From Rheum nobile (taxonomy: Eukaryota > Streptophyta > Magnoliopsida > Caryophyllales > Polygonaceae), in assembly GCA_027886185.1 (NCBI GenBank), contig WOAB01000321.1, positions 1,488,001 through 1,552,000 on the forward strand: a stretch of 64,000 bases of DNA, in the 5' to 3' direction. A program made the position numbers and the translations under genes. Positions 22,215-33,279 of the stretch are shown in pieces; positions within the stretch are counted from its first letter, which is position 1, and every line of letters begins with the position of its first letter. The notes beneath the pieces are model-generated. The model made no database searches and had not been told where the DNA came from. It worked only from the letters and a program-made list of their open reading frames with translations.

Positions 22215-24411
22215 TGTAGGGATTTTAGATGCGTAAAGCAGAATTTCAGGAAACGTTTTCCTAACATCTCACCAAGGATCTCATGTAAAAACTAAATAGA
22301 TCATAGATAAGAATAATTAATTACCTCTTGATGCGTGTTTGAATCTTCCTGGAATGGAGAGATTAGAGCCTTGATCAGTGCTACTTTGTAGTGCATATCT
22401 AGGAGTTGTTATCAGTGTTTTGAGTACCATTTGGAGGTGTTTAGAGCATTATTGTGGAGTATGTAGTTGAGGAGAAGAAGTGTGACTTTAGTGGTTTGGA
22501 GAAGCTAAACGAAGACTTATTGAAGATGGAGAGGAGACCACAAAAGAAGACCACGAGCCATGACGAAGAAGTAGAACCAAGTGGGTCTACGGGAGAAACC
22601 GCGATCGCGAGCGAGCAAGGTCCTGGTCGCGGAAAAGTCGAGAGCAAAGGATCCAGGAATGAATTTTCCGCGATCGCGGAAAATTCTTCCGCGGTCGCGA
22701 AACTATGCATCAGGCGCGCCGCGAGGGTTTCGTCCGAAGTTTTACTTTTATATTATTTTCCTTTTCTTTTATTTTCTTTATTTCGTTTACATTATTTCCT
22801 TTTAAGACTTTGTTTGTTATCTTTTTACATTAGGTTTTGGGTTAAGTTATTTAACCTAATTTTCCCAGCCACCTTCAAACATTCAGATTCAGTTATACGT
22901 ATTGTTCTTTTCCTTTGAGTTATGAAGAACTAAGCACTCTTTGCTTAGTCCGACAATTGAAGCCTTGGGTTGAATTTGATTGTGAGATTATTCCTTTACT
23001 CTATCTTTGAATGTTATTGATTCTCTTATGCTTCATTCCATTGAGTTATATTGATTTCTCTAGATTAGCTACCTAGTTTTATTGATATTATTCATATTGC
23101 AGGATTAGGGTTTTGAATTCTATTGGTTTATCTAGTTCATCAATTGTTGTGATTAGTATTATTAATATTAGTTTCCCTAGCCTGACAAACTAGTTGAGAT
23201 TGATATTATCTATAGTGCTAGTTACCTTAATCTGGTCAACTTGTTGAGATTAATATTGTCCATACCTAATTCAGAGTAGCAACCACGATTTACTGGAACG
23301 AGTTGTGAATGTTTATTGTGAAGAAAATTGATTGCATGTCGAGTACTGACGAGTTGTTAAGTATTGCATGAGCCTATCTATTCATGAGCCCACTGCTGCT
23401 GTTAGATTTATCTTGATAGTTTCTTGATTGTTTAATAGTTAGGGTTATCAGGACTAGTTGGACTGATAACTAATTTAGAAAATGGATTAGGACATTCTTG
23501 AGGATTGAGGACTATGAATAATCAATGATAAATCAACCAAACTAAAGGTGAATATTTGTTTGGCTAGGTGTTTTTCCCAATTTGATTACAAACCTTTGCT
23601 TTTGTTTCCTTTGTTTACTTGTTTACAAACAACCAACCAAAACCCCCCTTTGTTACTTTTGTATGCAACCTTACTTAAAGAAAGACAACTCCTCCCTGTG
23701 GGATTCGACCCTTGTTTGCCTATTCTACTAGTTTAGGTTGCTAAGGATTTTATTTTGATAAGGCGATACGACTTTAGCCTCCGTCAAGCCTCAAGTGTGA
23801 CTCCTCTAGTTGGTCCACCCGAGTATGGATATGGATCGTCTTTGATGTCGTCTGCTAGAACGAACGAACGAAGGAGAACTTGGCTTCACTCTGGGAGATG
23901 TTCAGCCGTGTACAATTGTATGAGGAGAACGTTATTCTCTCTGTGAATTATGCACACCGTACTTTGCATGAAGGAGGAAAGAATATTATTCTCTTTTAAT
24001 GAGAAACAAATCACATATATAAGATCATATCTTATCCTAATTGATGGATATAATATCTTTATATTATTTCCATATATCTTCTAATAAGATACCTCCTTAT
24101 CAAGTAATTATTAATGGTAACTTTTACCCATTAATAATAAAAGCCTATCTCCCAATATAAACCACATGGGCCGAAATCCATGTCTAACATGGGCTTTCGG
24201 TTCGGTTTGATCTAGCCATAAACTCTAAGGGTGTGACCTCGTAGGACCCGATAATAATAGCAATAAACTTTATAACATATAGTCCATAAATCATAGTTGG
24301 CTTCTAGCAAAACACTATGACTACCTAAGATAACCGGATTATGAATCTCCATAAATGGTCCCACTTCATAATCAGTAATTGCACCTTTGATTAAAGGACA
24401 CAATTCCTTCA
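22215..24411 (-). mobile_element. 3' LTR of the copia element, interrupted by a solo LTR
   Basis: Pieces 22215-22371 and 23787-24411 align end to end with the 782-bp right LTR (TGTAGGGATTTTAGATGCG at the start; GGACACAATT near the end). Removing the solo LTR and one AGCCT leaves about 777 bp. It ends CCTTCA next to the polypurine tract; the partner LTR ends TTTA at the same place. Confidence 0.92.
22372..23786 (+). mobile_element. Solo LTR, 1415 bp, inserted in the copia LTR (target duplication AGCCT)
   Basis: Starts TGATCAGTGCT, ends GCCTCCGTCA, and is flanked by AGCCT at 22367-22371 and 23787-23791. Near the right end it has GTGGGATTCGACCC and AAGGCGATACGAC, motifs familiar from the 3' ends of large plant gypsy LTRs, so orientation is probably plus. 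It carries GCGATCGCG-type palindromes at 22600-22700. An open frame at 22454-22918 lies within it and is not a gene I can support. Confidence 0.9.
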
Positions 24412-24426
24412 ATCTCCCACTTGTCC
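24412..24426 (-). promoter_or_regulatory. Polypurine tract of the copia element
   Basis: Minus-strand GGACAAGTGGGAGAT directly precedes the 3' LTR start TGAAGGAATTG; this is the standard plus-strand priming site form in plant copia elements. Confidence 0.85.
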
Positions 24427-25235
24427 TTAAAACAAGTGTGCAATGGTAAAATTCCTTTGTCACTTAGTTTCTTATTTGACTATATGATGAAACTCATCTT
24501 TATCGTCAAATACGTTTCTTGAACTCTTGAGATCAAACTGTCAATACAGATGATTACTAATAATCCATCCGAGCATGGCCATGCGTTTTCACAGTTCTCA
24601 CTCTTCAAGTGGCCGAAACACCAATCCTTTCCAAATGTATCGTGGTATACACGAAATAGGAGGACATATTCAATCTTGTAAGACTACATCTCCCACTCAA
24701 CTTTTGGCAATCCCAATCACTGTTTTTATAACTGCCTGTTACGGTCAGCGTTTGACAGCGTCAAAGACATACCAGCAGTCAAATGATAACTATATCATAC
24801 TCATGTCTAAGGAACTCACTAATCATGAATAATCCTAGATCTCCGCAGTAAAGTCCCGAGGAGTCCTAAGATCGGTCTGTCTGATGTATATCGCTATACA
24901 CATCTATGTAATCGATTAGACATCTCTATGTCCCTATAACACATGAAACCCGGTGTTATCAATCAATCTCACAATATGGTCTTTTGATTAAGTCATTTGT
25001 ATCCAAGTTAACAACTTAGATCATGGACTTCTAACAATTTTGCAATTTCAGTTCACTTAATGGGGTTTCATTCACCAAAACAATTTTGATGAGCCCATTT
25101 GATAATTATTAAATTGTTTGGATACTTTATCTAATCCCAAGCAATGATTAAATAATAATATGAAAATCATATATATAAGTCAAGGATAAATGTCTGTAAT
25201 AACAATAAATAGGGTTTATCATAAAACAAACAATG
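24427..25235. other. Copia 3' non-coding region
   Basis: About 800 bp between the end of pol and the polypurine tract, with no supportable gene. Confidence 0.55.
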
Positions 25236-25933
25236 TCTCAAAAGAACTCTCTAATGTGCTTGAGTCCCTTGGCCCGAGTGTGACTGTCATGCTTGGGCCT
25301 AGACATGGGCTTGGTCAAAGGATCTGCAATGTTGTCGTCTGTGTGCACCTTGCACATCCTCACATCTCCTCTATCAACGATGTGTCTGATCAAGTGATAC
25401 TTCCGCAGAACGTGTCTGGATTTGGAGCTAGAGCTAGGTTCCTTGGCTTGAGCAATGGCGCCATTGTTGTCACAATAGACGTCAATAGCTCTAGAAGTGC
25501 TAGGAACAACACCGAGCTCAGCTATGAACTGCCTAATCCAGATAGCCTATTTAGCTGCTTCACCAGCAGCAATGTATTCTGCCTCCGTTGTAGAATCTGC
25601 TACTGTCCCTTGCTTCGAGCTCTTCCAACTGACGGCTCCTCCATTCAGAATGAAGACGTATCTAGACTGAGATTCAAAATCATCTCTGTCTGTCTGGAAA
25701 CTCGCATCAGTATAGCCCTTGACGACCAACTCATCATCACCTCCAAATATCAAGAGATCATCCCTAGTCCTTCGTAAGTACTTCAGGATGTTCTTGGCTA
25801 CACACCAATGTGGATCACCCGGGTTTGATTGGTACCTCCTACACATACTCAAAGCAAATGCAACATCTGGGCGAGTACAAGTCATTGCATACATGATGGA
25901 TCCTATGGCTAAGGCATAGAGAATCCTGCTCAT
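25236..25933 (-). pseudogene. Copia RNase H
   Basis: Reads YTDASFQTDRDDFESQS, SWKSSKQGTVADSTTEAEY, then IADPLTKPMSRPKHDSHT near the end, all hallmark plant copia RNase H motifs. A stop follows GEAAK at 25547, so the last third is separated from the rest. It is the C-terminal end of the interrupted copia polyprotein. Confidence 0.88.
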
Positions 25934-25943
25934 CCTCTCAGTT

Positions 25944-26189
25944 TCACCCTTTCTTAGAGTTCATCATATTGAATCTATCAAGGACCTTATCTACATAAGT
26001 TCCCTGACTCAGACCAATAAGTCTCTTAGATCTATCTCTATAGATCTTAATGTCTAGTATGTACTCAGCCTCTCCCAAGTCCTTCATTGAGAAATACTTC
26101 TTAAGCCACTCTTTAGCTGTCTCTAACATAGGGATGTCATTCCCAATGAGTAATATGTCATCCACATATAGAACTAGGAAGGCCACTTT
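25944..26189 (-). pseudogene. Copia reverse transcriptase, distal half
   Basis: Begins right at the inner edge of the inserted gypsy element with VAFLVLYVDDILLIGND; YVDD is the RT catalytic motif. It continues with FSMKDLGEAEYIL and KRLIGLSQGTY, and stops after MMNSKKG. It joins exactly to the proximal half at 35984 (CVYKKFSGSK) once the insertion and one ACTTT copy are removed. Confidence 0.92.
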
Positions 26190-27077
26190 TGATGCGGGAC
26201 AACCCTTGACATTGACGGAGGCCGAGGAGGAAGAGTCGCTTAGCATTCGGTCAGACGGACCAATTACGAGAGCTCATGCCAGAGCCATTGCCCACGCGAC
26301 TATGAGCATTGTCGCTAAAGCATTTGCAAGGAATGGAGTGACTTCAACTTCCACACCTACCGATGTTATGTGTTCGGTGGCCACTTATCAAGAGGAGTAG
26401 TCATAAACATTATTAGACATCTTGGGAATTGTTTTTATTTGTTTACTCTCGTATTTTGCATTATTACTATTTTTGGGCATTAGGAAAGTTACTATCTTCG
26501 GTAACTTAGGAGCCTTTATATTGAAACTTGAAACCCTAATTTTGGCACGTTGAATTTGAAGCAAGGCTATGTCGTGAGCTTGATCTCCGCCCCCTTGTAT
26601 CAACGTCAACAATCTTGTTCGATTCATCCTACAAAATTCACGCACTTGTTCATTCCAATCTCCATCATCACTTGTTCGTTTCTTCCTTGTTGCTGCAAGG
26701 CCGAAACCCTAATCCTTCACGCCAAACCAGTTCGTTCTCTTCGCCTCCATCTGCGACACTTCAGGAGAATTGCCATAACCTTCTGCTCACTCAATATTTT
26801 GGTCTGAAATTTTGGGGAGGCAAACTAGACTCGTAGATCTAACTCCTCGCGTTGGAATCATCGCATTTGGATTCCTGATCAGGGAGAACGAATTTTTACA
26901 ATTCGGACCAACGCCCAGGAATTCTCCTTGCCCGACGAGGCCGAATTCTTGAACTATCATTATTTGGCCAGTTCGTACATCATCTCCATCGATCGTACAT
27001 CAAGAGAAGATTGTTTCGCAACACGTCCTACCTAGATCCATCCCAAGCGAAGCCATTTCGAAGGGGTTTTCATATCA
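26190..27077 (+). mobile_element. 5' LTR of the deleted gypsy element
   Basis: 888 bp, TG...CA. Its first 200 bp repeat the C-terminal coding sequence (GPITRAHARAI) also present in the 3' LTR. Confidence 0.95.
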
Positions 27078-27079
27078 AC

Positions 27080-27091
27080 TGGTATCAGCTT
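27080..27091 (+). promoter_or_regulatory. Primer binding site
   Basis: TGGTATCAGCTT starts two bases (AC) after the LTR end. Its first nine bases match the initiator-Met tRNA primer site. Confidence 0.8.
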
Positions 27092-27902
27092 CCAGGGGTA
27101 CGACGTGTGGTAAATTCGTCTCTTGATTTCAATTTCTCCCTACAATTTTTCTGGTTTTTCCATAGCTTATTCTTCCATTCTATTGTCTTCCGCCAATCTG
27201 ATTTTATATAAAAATAAAAAATAAAAAATTGAGTGCCAAACCCTAGGTGAATTGTCTTGCAACGCAAGTTGAATCAAACCGAGCGTTTCTTTTTTCTTGT
27301 TTGTGAGAAACCGAACCCCCTTGTGTGCAATAGTTTATCTTGCTATATTATTGCGTGGCGTATTGTCTTCTTTGATTAATTCGCTGCATTAAGTTGTCAT
27401 TGCATGAATGGTAAGTTCGCGTTTGTTACATAAGTCTAAATCAACTTCTACCTCTTGAGCTTGGGTGCATTCCACGAATACGCTGAAATTTGTGTTGCTA
27501 CCTTGCTTTCTTTCTTCAAAAAAAAAATTCCAACAAGTTGCTGAATTATTATTACCGTGATAAGCATCACACAACCCACATTACTATTAGCACAAAACTC
27601 GCCGCTGGCAACGGGAAATCCCGCACTAATTCAGCAATTCCATTTCTTGTCTTCCATATCTCTAGTAGCAATCTATAAAAGAGCTTATCTTGCATGATCT
27701 TTGCTTTGATTTATTCATTGTTTGACTATATTACATTCTTGATTAGCTTGAGACGGTTATTGCATACGAGTTCACTTCCTTGCCTTGACCTCCCTCACGG
27801 ATTGCCAAAACTAGATACCGGGAGACTTTGATTCTTGAGTTGAGTTTATTGCGTTGAGTATCTTTGTTTGTTGTTTCCTGCTGTTGTTTAACCTTCTTTG
27901 CT
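27092..27902 (+). other. Leader of the deleted gypsy element
   Basis: About 800 bp of untranslated leader between primer site and gag ATG. No gene recognised. Confidence 0.6.
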
Positions 27903-29021
27903 ATGTCATTGCATGGTGATGAATCCGAGGCTCAAGCCGCTGAACTCGTGGCCGCTAAGGAACGCCTTGCTCAATCCGAGGCGGAAAGACTTGATGTGGT
28001 CGAGCGGCTACACACCACGGAGAAACAACTACAACAATACCGGCTCGTAGAAGCTCAATTGGGACAGACTTCGGTGCTTGAGGACGACCACTGGGACACA
28101 CGTGACGGGCGACTCATTCTTCATGACTCTCGCTTTGACAAAGGGAAGCACATCGCGTCCTCCTCACACCATCCAGGCGACACCACTCGGCAAGCCGGCA
28201 AACTGCGCTCGGTCGTGGTGAAACCCACGGGTCCGCCCATTGACGATAGATGGAAACCTCGGTCCAACTCCAAGGACCTAGATGACAATGGCCACTACTC
28301 CGACCATGTAGACACTCCACGTCGGCAACATCATTCTCATGAGAGGCCCAGGTATGATTCCTACTCCCCTGACCCTTATTATGATAACAATTATGCCACT
28401 TTTGCAGACCGCACTACCCGAACACCGCATGGACGTTCGCATCCGGTGCCCCAAGCCCCTTCTAGGACGTATCCCCAACGTCCCTTTGCTAAATACGATG
28501 AGGAGGACATGCACTTGGCTGGCCAAGTGAACCCGGGTAACTTTCATCCTCCACTAGTTGAGCCTATTGAGCATCAAGTGCACCTGAAATGATGGATACC
28601 GCGAAAGCTTCCTCCCCCTCCTGTTTTTGATCCTCACCCCGGTGACTATGATGAGTACGAGCAAGCGCCACCATGGCATCGTAGGGGACACAATGGAGGA
28701 CGTGGTGATGGTCGTGGCTACCAAGGAGAACGCGCCTATGAAGATAGACGACAAGTGCAACCTAACTACGGCGCTCGCAGAGAAATTAAGGTAAAAATCG
28801 AACCCTTTCTTGGTGATTATGATGCCGCTGTCTTTTTGGACTGGTTGCAAGGCACGGAACATGCTCTTGCACATTGCCACTAGAACGAGGAAGACAAGGT
28901 GGAAATAGCCACGTTACAATTTCAAGGAGCCGCTCGTTCGTGGTGGCATAGGGACCAAAAGAACCGGGTTCGTATGGGATACGACCCCATTGAGCAATGG
29001 CACCAACTTGTCTATGTCATA
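27903..29021 (+). pseudogene. Gypsy gag, N-terminal part, cut by a nested element
   Basis: Begins ATG (MSLHGDESEAQAAELV), with a short coiled-coil-like stretch, then a low-complexity H/R/P-rich region and a capsid-like part (KIEPFLGDYDAAVFLDWL, LQFQGAARSWWHRDQKN). In-frame stops lie at 28590 (TGA) and 28881 (TAG). The frame runs to the insertion point at VYV and resumes at 33282 (MNRKYVPPEYKQEM) after the nested element. Confidence 0.85.
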
Positions 29022-30053
29022 TGATGTGAATCCCTCACATCTTGAACCAAGCATGGAAGCCAAGCCATTGTCAACTCAAGATCCAACACCAAAATGCATC
29101 ACTCGTTCTAAGGCCAAGGAACTACAACAACTTCTCGACTTGGGCCTCCTCTCCACACAACTTGGGGCCGAGCATGACAAAGGCCCATTTGTCATCTTGA
29201 AGGCCGAAGGAAGCCAGCCCAAACCAAGCCCATGAAGAAGCAATTTCAGCCATGTGAAGCCGTGTGGAAATGGTGTGAATGCCGTGTGGAAATTTGAAGA
29301 GTTATGCATTTGGTGCATTCACCTAGTTGTCTTAAACACTTGCTTTCATTTTGCATTTAATCTTAGTCTTTTCCTATGCATCTAGTTCATGCATTCCAAC
29401 CCTTGATATCCCTTTTGGGACGTGGAGAGTTGGCTTTAATTGCCTTGCTTTTGCTTTCGGTTTTGGCTATATAAAGCCTTGTAATCCTTGATGTAAAACT
29501 CAACTTTTGATCAATCCAATCCACTCCTTTGAGAGCATTTGATCCAGAAGTTCACCCTTGTTTCATGAGTCATATTGAACCCTTATCTATCCCTCTTCAA
29601 CCTTGGTGAGTCATATCCTTGGTTGAGCCCCACGGTTCTCTCTTGGTGGTGCGTCATATCCACCTAGGGCAGCCAATATCCACCACCACCATGCCTCCTT
29701 CCAGCCACCACCACCACCACTCAATACCACGACCTTTGGGCCCTCCAAAGCCGCCATCTCTGCCGCAGAATCCAACACCCCCAATAAGAACGCCGCCCAC
29801 CTCATCGCTTGCTCCCTTTGGCGACACCATCCGCTAGGGCAAGCCATTTCTCTCTCCACCATCACGATCGGCTCCGACCACCACCACCACTCTCTTCCAC
29901 TTCAGTTGTGCCAACATTTTCCCCAAGAACCGCCGCAGAAGCCATCACCCCTTAGAAGAACGCCGGTCCACTTCTTCACCTCCTCCGGTTGTCGTTGCCC
30001 CCAAATTGTGGATCAAACCTTGCACCGCTCCCAAAACGATCAAGGGTCTATCA
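29022..30053 (+). mobile_element. 5' LTR of the gag-only element
   Basis: 1032 bp. TATA box GCTATATAAAGCC near 29466-29478. The first 214 bp are coding-like: they repeat the C-terminal part of the gag ORF (motif RSKAKELQQLL). Pyrimidine- and CCA-rich R/U5-like section at 29680-29970. Confidence 0.93.
29464..29480 (+). promoter_or_regulatory. LTR TATA box
   Basis: GGCTATATAAAGCC in the 5' LTR; an identical copy lies in the 3' LTR near 32686-32700. It sits at a position suited to starting transcription in the LTR. Confidence 0.75.
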
Positions 30054-30055
30054 AG

Positions 30056-30068
30056 TGGTATCAGAGCC
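30056..30068 (+). promoter_or_regulatory. Primer binding site
   Basis: TGGTATCAGAGCC, the canonical initiator-Met primer site, two bases after the LTR end. Confidence 0.92.
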
Positions 30069-30806
30069 ACGTAAGGTTTGATCATCTAAACTAATTTTTC
30101 TTTAGTCCAAGATTGAGTTTTGAATGACAAGTTCATTTGGTCCTAAAACCGGAATTTATTTGGTTGTTGTCCGATTGCTTTGCTTGCCTCTTTGAGTTCT
30201 GAATTTTCTTGTCTCGATTCAGCCGAACCTTGACCCTTCATTTCAACTTCTTTCTTGATTACTTCGTGCATTACTTGCTTGTTCATTTGTTGCATAAATC
30301 AAGTGAAGGCATTCGGGGTTAAGGGAAAAGAAAGTTTCGGTTGTAAGTTGAAAAGACAATTGCACAAATCAGAAATTGTTGTAAGATTGTGGTTCGGATT
30401 TAAATTGTATTGGCTCAGAAAAACCCGGTCTAAAAAGGAGAGACCTTAGAAAAAATTGAGCCGCTCTTGGAAGAACACTCGAGAAAAACCCGGTCTAAAA
30501 AGGAGAGGCCATAAGAAAAAAGCGAGTTGACCAAGAGCAAATTCTTTCAAAAGATAGTGAAGTGTAATCGTGTTTGCATCTTAGTACCTTCTCCGCACTT
30601 CACTTGTTGCAACTTATTGAACATTTGAGTATTGTACTTCTTTGAACCTTTCCTTGTCCTTGTCTAGCTCGTAACCCTAATTGAACTTGTTTTTCTTGCT
30701 TGCCTTGTACTTGGAAAATTCAGTTTGGACCCCTAACGTGTGCCGGGTCCACTTGTGGGATTCCTAGTCGTCTTGTTTGTGTTGCCTTGGTTTGTAGCTC
30801 ACGATC
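30069..30806 (+). other. Leader of the gag-only element
   Basis: Untranslated leader with two copies of AAAAACCCGGTCTAAAAAGG about 65 bp apart (30419-30438; 30484-30503). Confidence 0.65.
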
Positions 30807-32456
30807 ATGGTGGATGACAATCGGAGTTCCTCCCATTCGCCTTCGGTGAACCAAGAAGGTGCCCATGCCAATGACTCCGTCATGGAGGCCATGGCACAAC
30901 TTGGTGCTCAACTAGCAAGTTCTCAACGAGAGGCCATAGCACAACTTAGTGCTCAAATAGCAAGTTCTCAACAAGACAACCAAGCCAACCTAAGAAGACT
31001 AGAAGCGCGAATGGATGCCACCGATAGCAAGATGGTGGACGTGACACGGTTGTGTGGGGCCTTCCAACCCTCTCTCTTGGAAGGTAACTCCTCTCACGCC
31101 ATGCCTAGGGACATGACCTTCCCTAATCTTCAAGGCATCAACCCGTCGACCGCCCCGGCACTCACTCTCTCTAGTGCCCATCTAGGTATGAGTTCCACCT
31201 ATACTCCTCCTATTGTTACACAATATACTACCATGCCGCCTGTGGTCCCTAACATTTCAGGGCAAGAACGCGTGAGGCTCCCTAACACCAAGCTTGAAAT
31301 AGAGAAGTTTGGGATTACGACTGACCCCGAGGAGTGCCTAACTTGGCTAAGTAAGACGGAGCAAATCTTTGACTTCCTCAACTACACCGAAGCCCAACGT
31401 GTGGCTGTGGCTAGTATCAAGTTCGAAGGGTTTGCGGATCAATGGTGGACTAAAAATAAGGCCGAAAGAGCACAAAATGATTATCCTCCCATTGACACAT
31501 GGAACGAGCTCAAGGACGCCCTCAAGTTCAGATTTGTGCCCGCCAACTTTTCGGCTAGGATCCATGAGAGGCTTGAGCAACTCAAGCAAGGAGCTCGTAC
31601 CCCCGATGAGTATTACAAGGATTTGAGAACCCTATCGTTCAGATCAGAAATCAAATTTCCGGATTAGTATATTATTTCTAAGTTTGTTGAAAACTTGAAT
31701 TCTGATCTCAAATCTATTGTGTCTATGCAGCATTTTACTAGGGGAACTACGGTGGAAGAGGTGCTTCACTACACCAACCATGTGTATAGGAGCTTACCCA
31801 CCAAGAAGAGCCATCCTACGAGCTCACGGCCATGGGGCAATCAAGGCTCCAATACGCCATCTTCAAGGCCCTGGAATAACTCAAGCTCCGGCTCACCAAG
31901 CTACCCTCCACGGCGCCAAGAGCCAAGGATGGATGCCATCCCGATGCAGCCAAGACATGACTCCTCTAAGCCTCCCCAAGGACAAAGAAGAGATGCCGAG
32001 CGCCACTCTAGTGATATCAAGTGCTTCAAGTGCTTGGGCCGTGGGCACATGGCCAATGCATGCCCTTCTCGGCGCCAAGTGTTGCTCTCCACGGTGGGGG
32101 ACAACTATTCGGACGATGAGCAAGAGGAAGAGCCCACCAAGGAAGAGAATGAGGAAGAGGAGCTCCATGTGCAAGCTGAATTCCAAGGAGAGTGCTTTGT
32201 GGTGAAAAGAACTCTCATGACCAATGAAGCTCCTACGTCATGTGATGTGAATCCCTCACATCTTGAACCAAGCATGGAAGCCAAGCCATTGTCAACTCAA
32301 GATCCAACACCAAAACGCATCACTCGTTCTAAGGCCAAGGAACTACAACAACTTCTCGACTTGGGCCTCCTCTCCACACAACTTGGGGCCGAGCATGACA
32401 AAGGCCCATTTGTCATCTTGAAGGCCGAAGGAAGCCAGCCCAAACCAAGCCCATGA
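30807..32456 (+). pseudogene. Gag of the TR-GAG-like element, one stop codon
   Basis: ATG at 30807 (MVDDNRSSSHSP). An N-terminal repeat (AQLGAQLASSQREAIAQ, then AQLSAQIASSQQDN) suggests a coiled coil. The capsid domain has EKFGITTDPEECLTWLSKTE, EGFADQWWTKNK and ARIHERLEQLKQGARTPDEY. A single TAG at 31665 follows KFPD; downstream the frame is open to 32456 and includes the zinc knuckle CFKCLGRGHMANAC (C-x2-C-x4-H-x4-C) for RNA packaging. The last 71 codons lie inside the 3' LTR and carry KRITRSKAKELQQLL. An intact version would be about 550 residues. The stop suggests this copy is recently dead, or packaged in trans. Confidence 0.9.
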
Positions 32457-33279
32457 AGAAGCAATTTCAGCCATGTGAAGCCGTGTGGAAATGGTGTGAA
32501 TGCCGTGTGGAAATTTGAAGAGTTATGCATTTGGTGCATTCACCTAGTTGTCTTAAACACTTGCTTTCATTTTGCATTTAATCTTAGTCTTTTCCTATGC
32601 ATCTAGTTCATGCATTCCAACCCTTGATATCCCTCTTGGGACGTGGAGAGTTGGCTTTAATTGCCTTGCTTTTGCTTTCGGTTTTGGCTATATAAAGCCT
32701 TGTAATCCTTGATGTAAAACTCAACTTTTGATCAATCCAATCCAATCCACTCCTTTGAGAGCATTTGATCCAGAAGTTCACCCTTGGTTCATGAGTCATA
32801 TTGAACCCTTATCTATCCCTCTTCAACCTTGGTGAGTCATATCCTTGGTTGAGCCCCACGGTTCTCTCTTGGTGGTGCGTCATATCCACCTAGGGCAGCC
32901 AATATCCACCACCACCACCATGCCTCCTTCCAGCCACCACCACCACTCAATACCACCACCTTTGGGCCCTCCAAAGCCGCCATCTCCGCCGTAGAATCCA
33001 ACACCCCCAAGAAGAACGCTGCCCACCTCATCGCTTGCTCCCTTTGGCGACACCATCCGCTAGGGCAAGCCATTTCTCTCTCCACCGTCACGATCGGCTC
33101 CGACCACCACCACCACTCTCTTCCACTTCAGTTGTGCCAACATTTGCCCCAAGAACTGCCGCAGAAGCCATCAGCCCTTAGAAGAACGCCGGTCCACTTC
33201 TTCACCTCCTCCGGTTGTCGTTGCCCCTAAATTGTGGATCAAACCTTGCACCGCTCCCAAAACGATCAAGGGTCTATCA
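32243..33279 (+). mobile_element. 3' LTR of the gag-only element
   Basis: 1037 bp. Differs from the 5' LTR by a 5-bp TCCAA addition, CCA-repeat length and about 15 substitutions. No strong purine tract lies directly before it; the gag frame runs straight through the boundary. Confidence 0.93.

Larger units (their letters stand above)
29022..33279 (+). mobile_element. Gag-only (TR-GAG-like) LTR element, 4258 bp, innermost insertion
   Basis: 5' LTR 29022-30053 and 3' LTR 32243-33279 start TGATGTGAATCC and end GTCTATCA. They differ at about 15 positions plus two short indels, so the insertion is young. Target copies are TCATA (29017-29021) and TCATG (33280-33284), one base apart. It has a primer site at 30056 and one long gag but no protease, RT, RNase H or integrase in its 2.2-kb interior, so it must have been mobilised in trans. 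It sits within the gag of the larger gypsy element. Confidence 0.93.

Noticed and set aside
22454..22918. 154-residue open frame
   Set aside because: Lies inside a solo LTR with clear target duplications; hydrophobic tail is just AT-rich DNA.
28278..28592. Overlapping open frames on both strands at the gypsy gag
   Set aside because: Shadows of the low-complexity H/R/P-rich gag region.
30056..30068. tRNA-like match (TGGTATCAGAGCC)
   Set aside because: It is a primer binding site next to an LTR, not a tRNA gene; no cloverleaf follows. The same holds for 14047-14060, 27080-27091 and 40429-40441. I found no tRNA or rRNA gene in the window.
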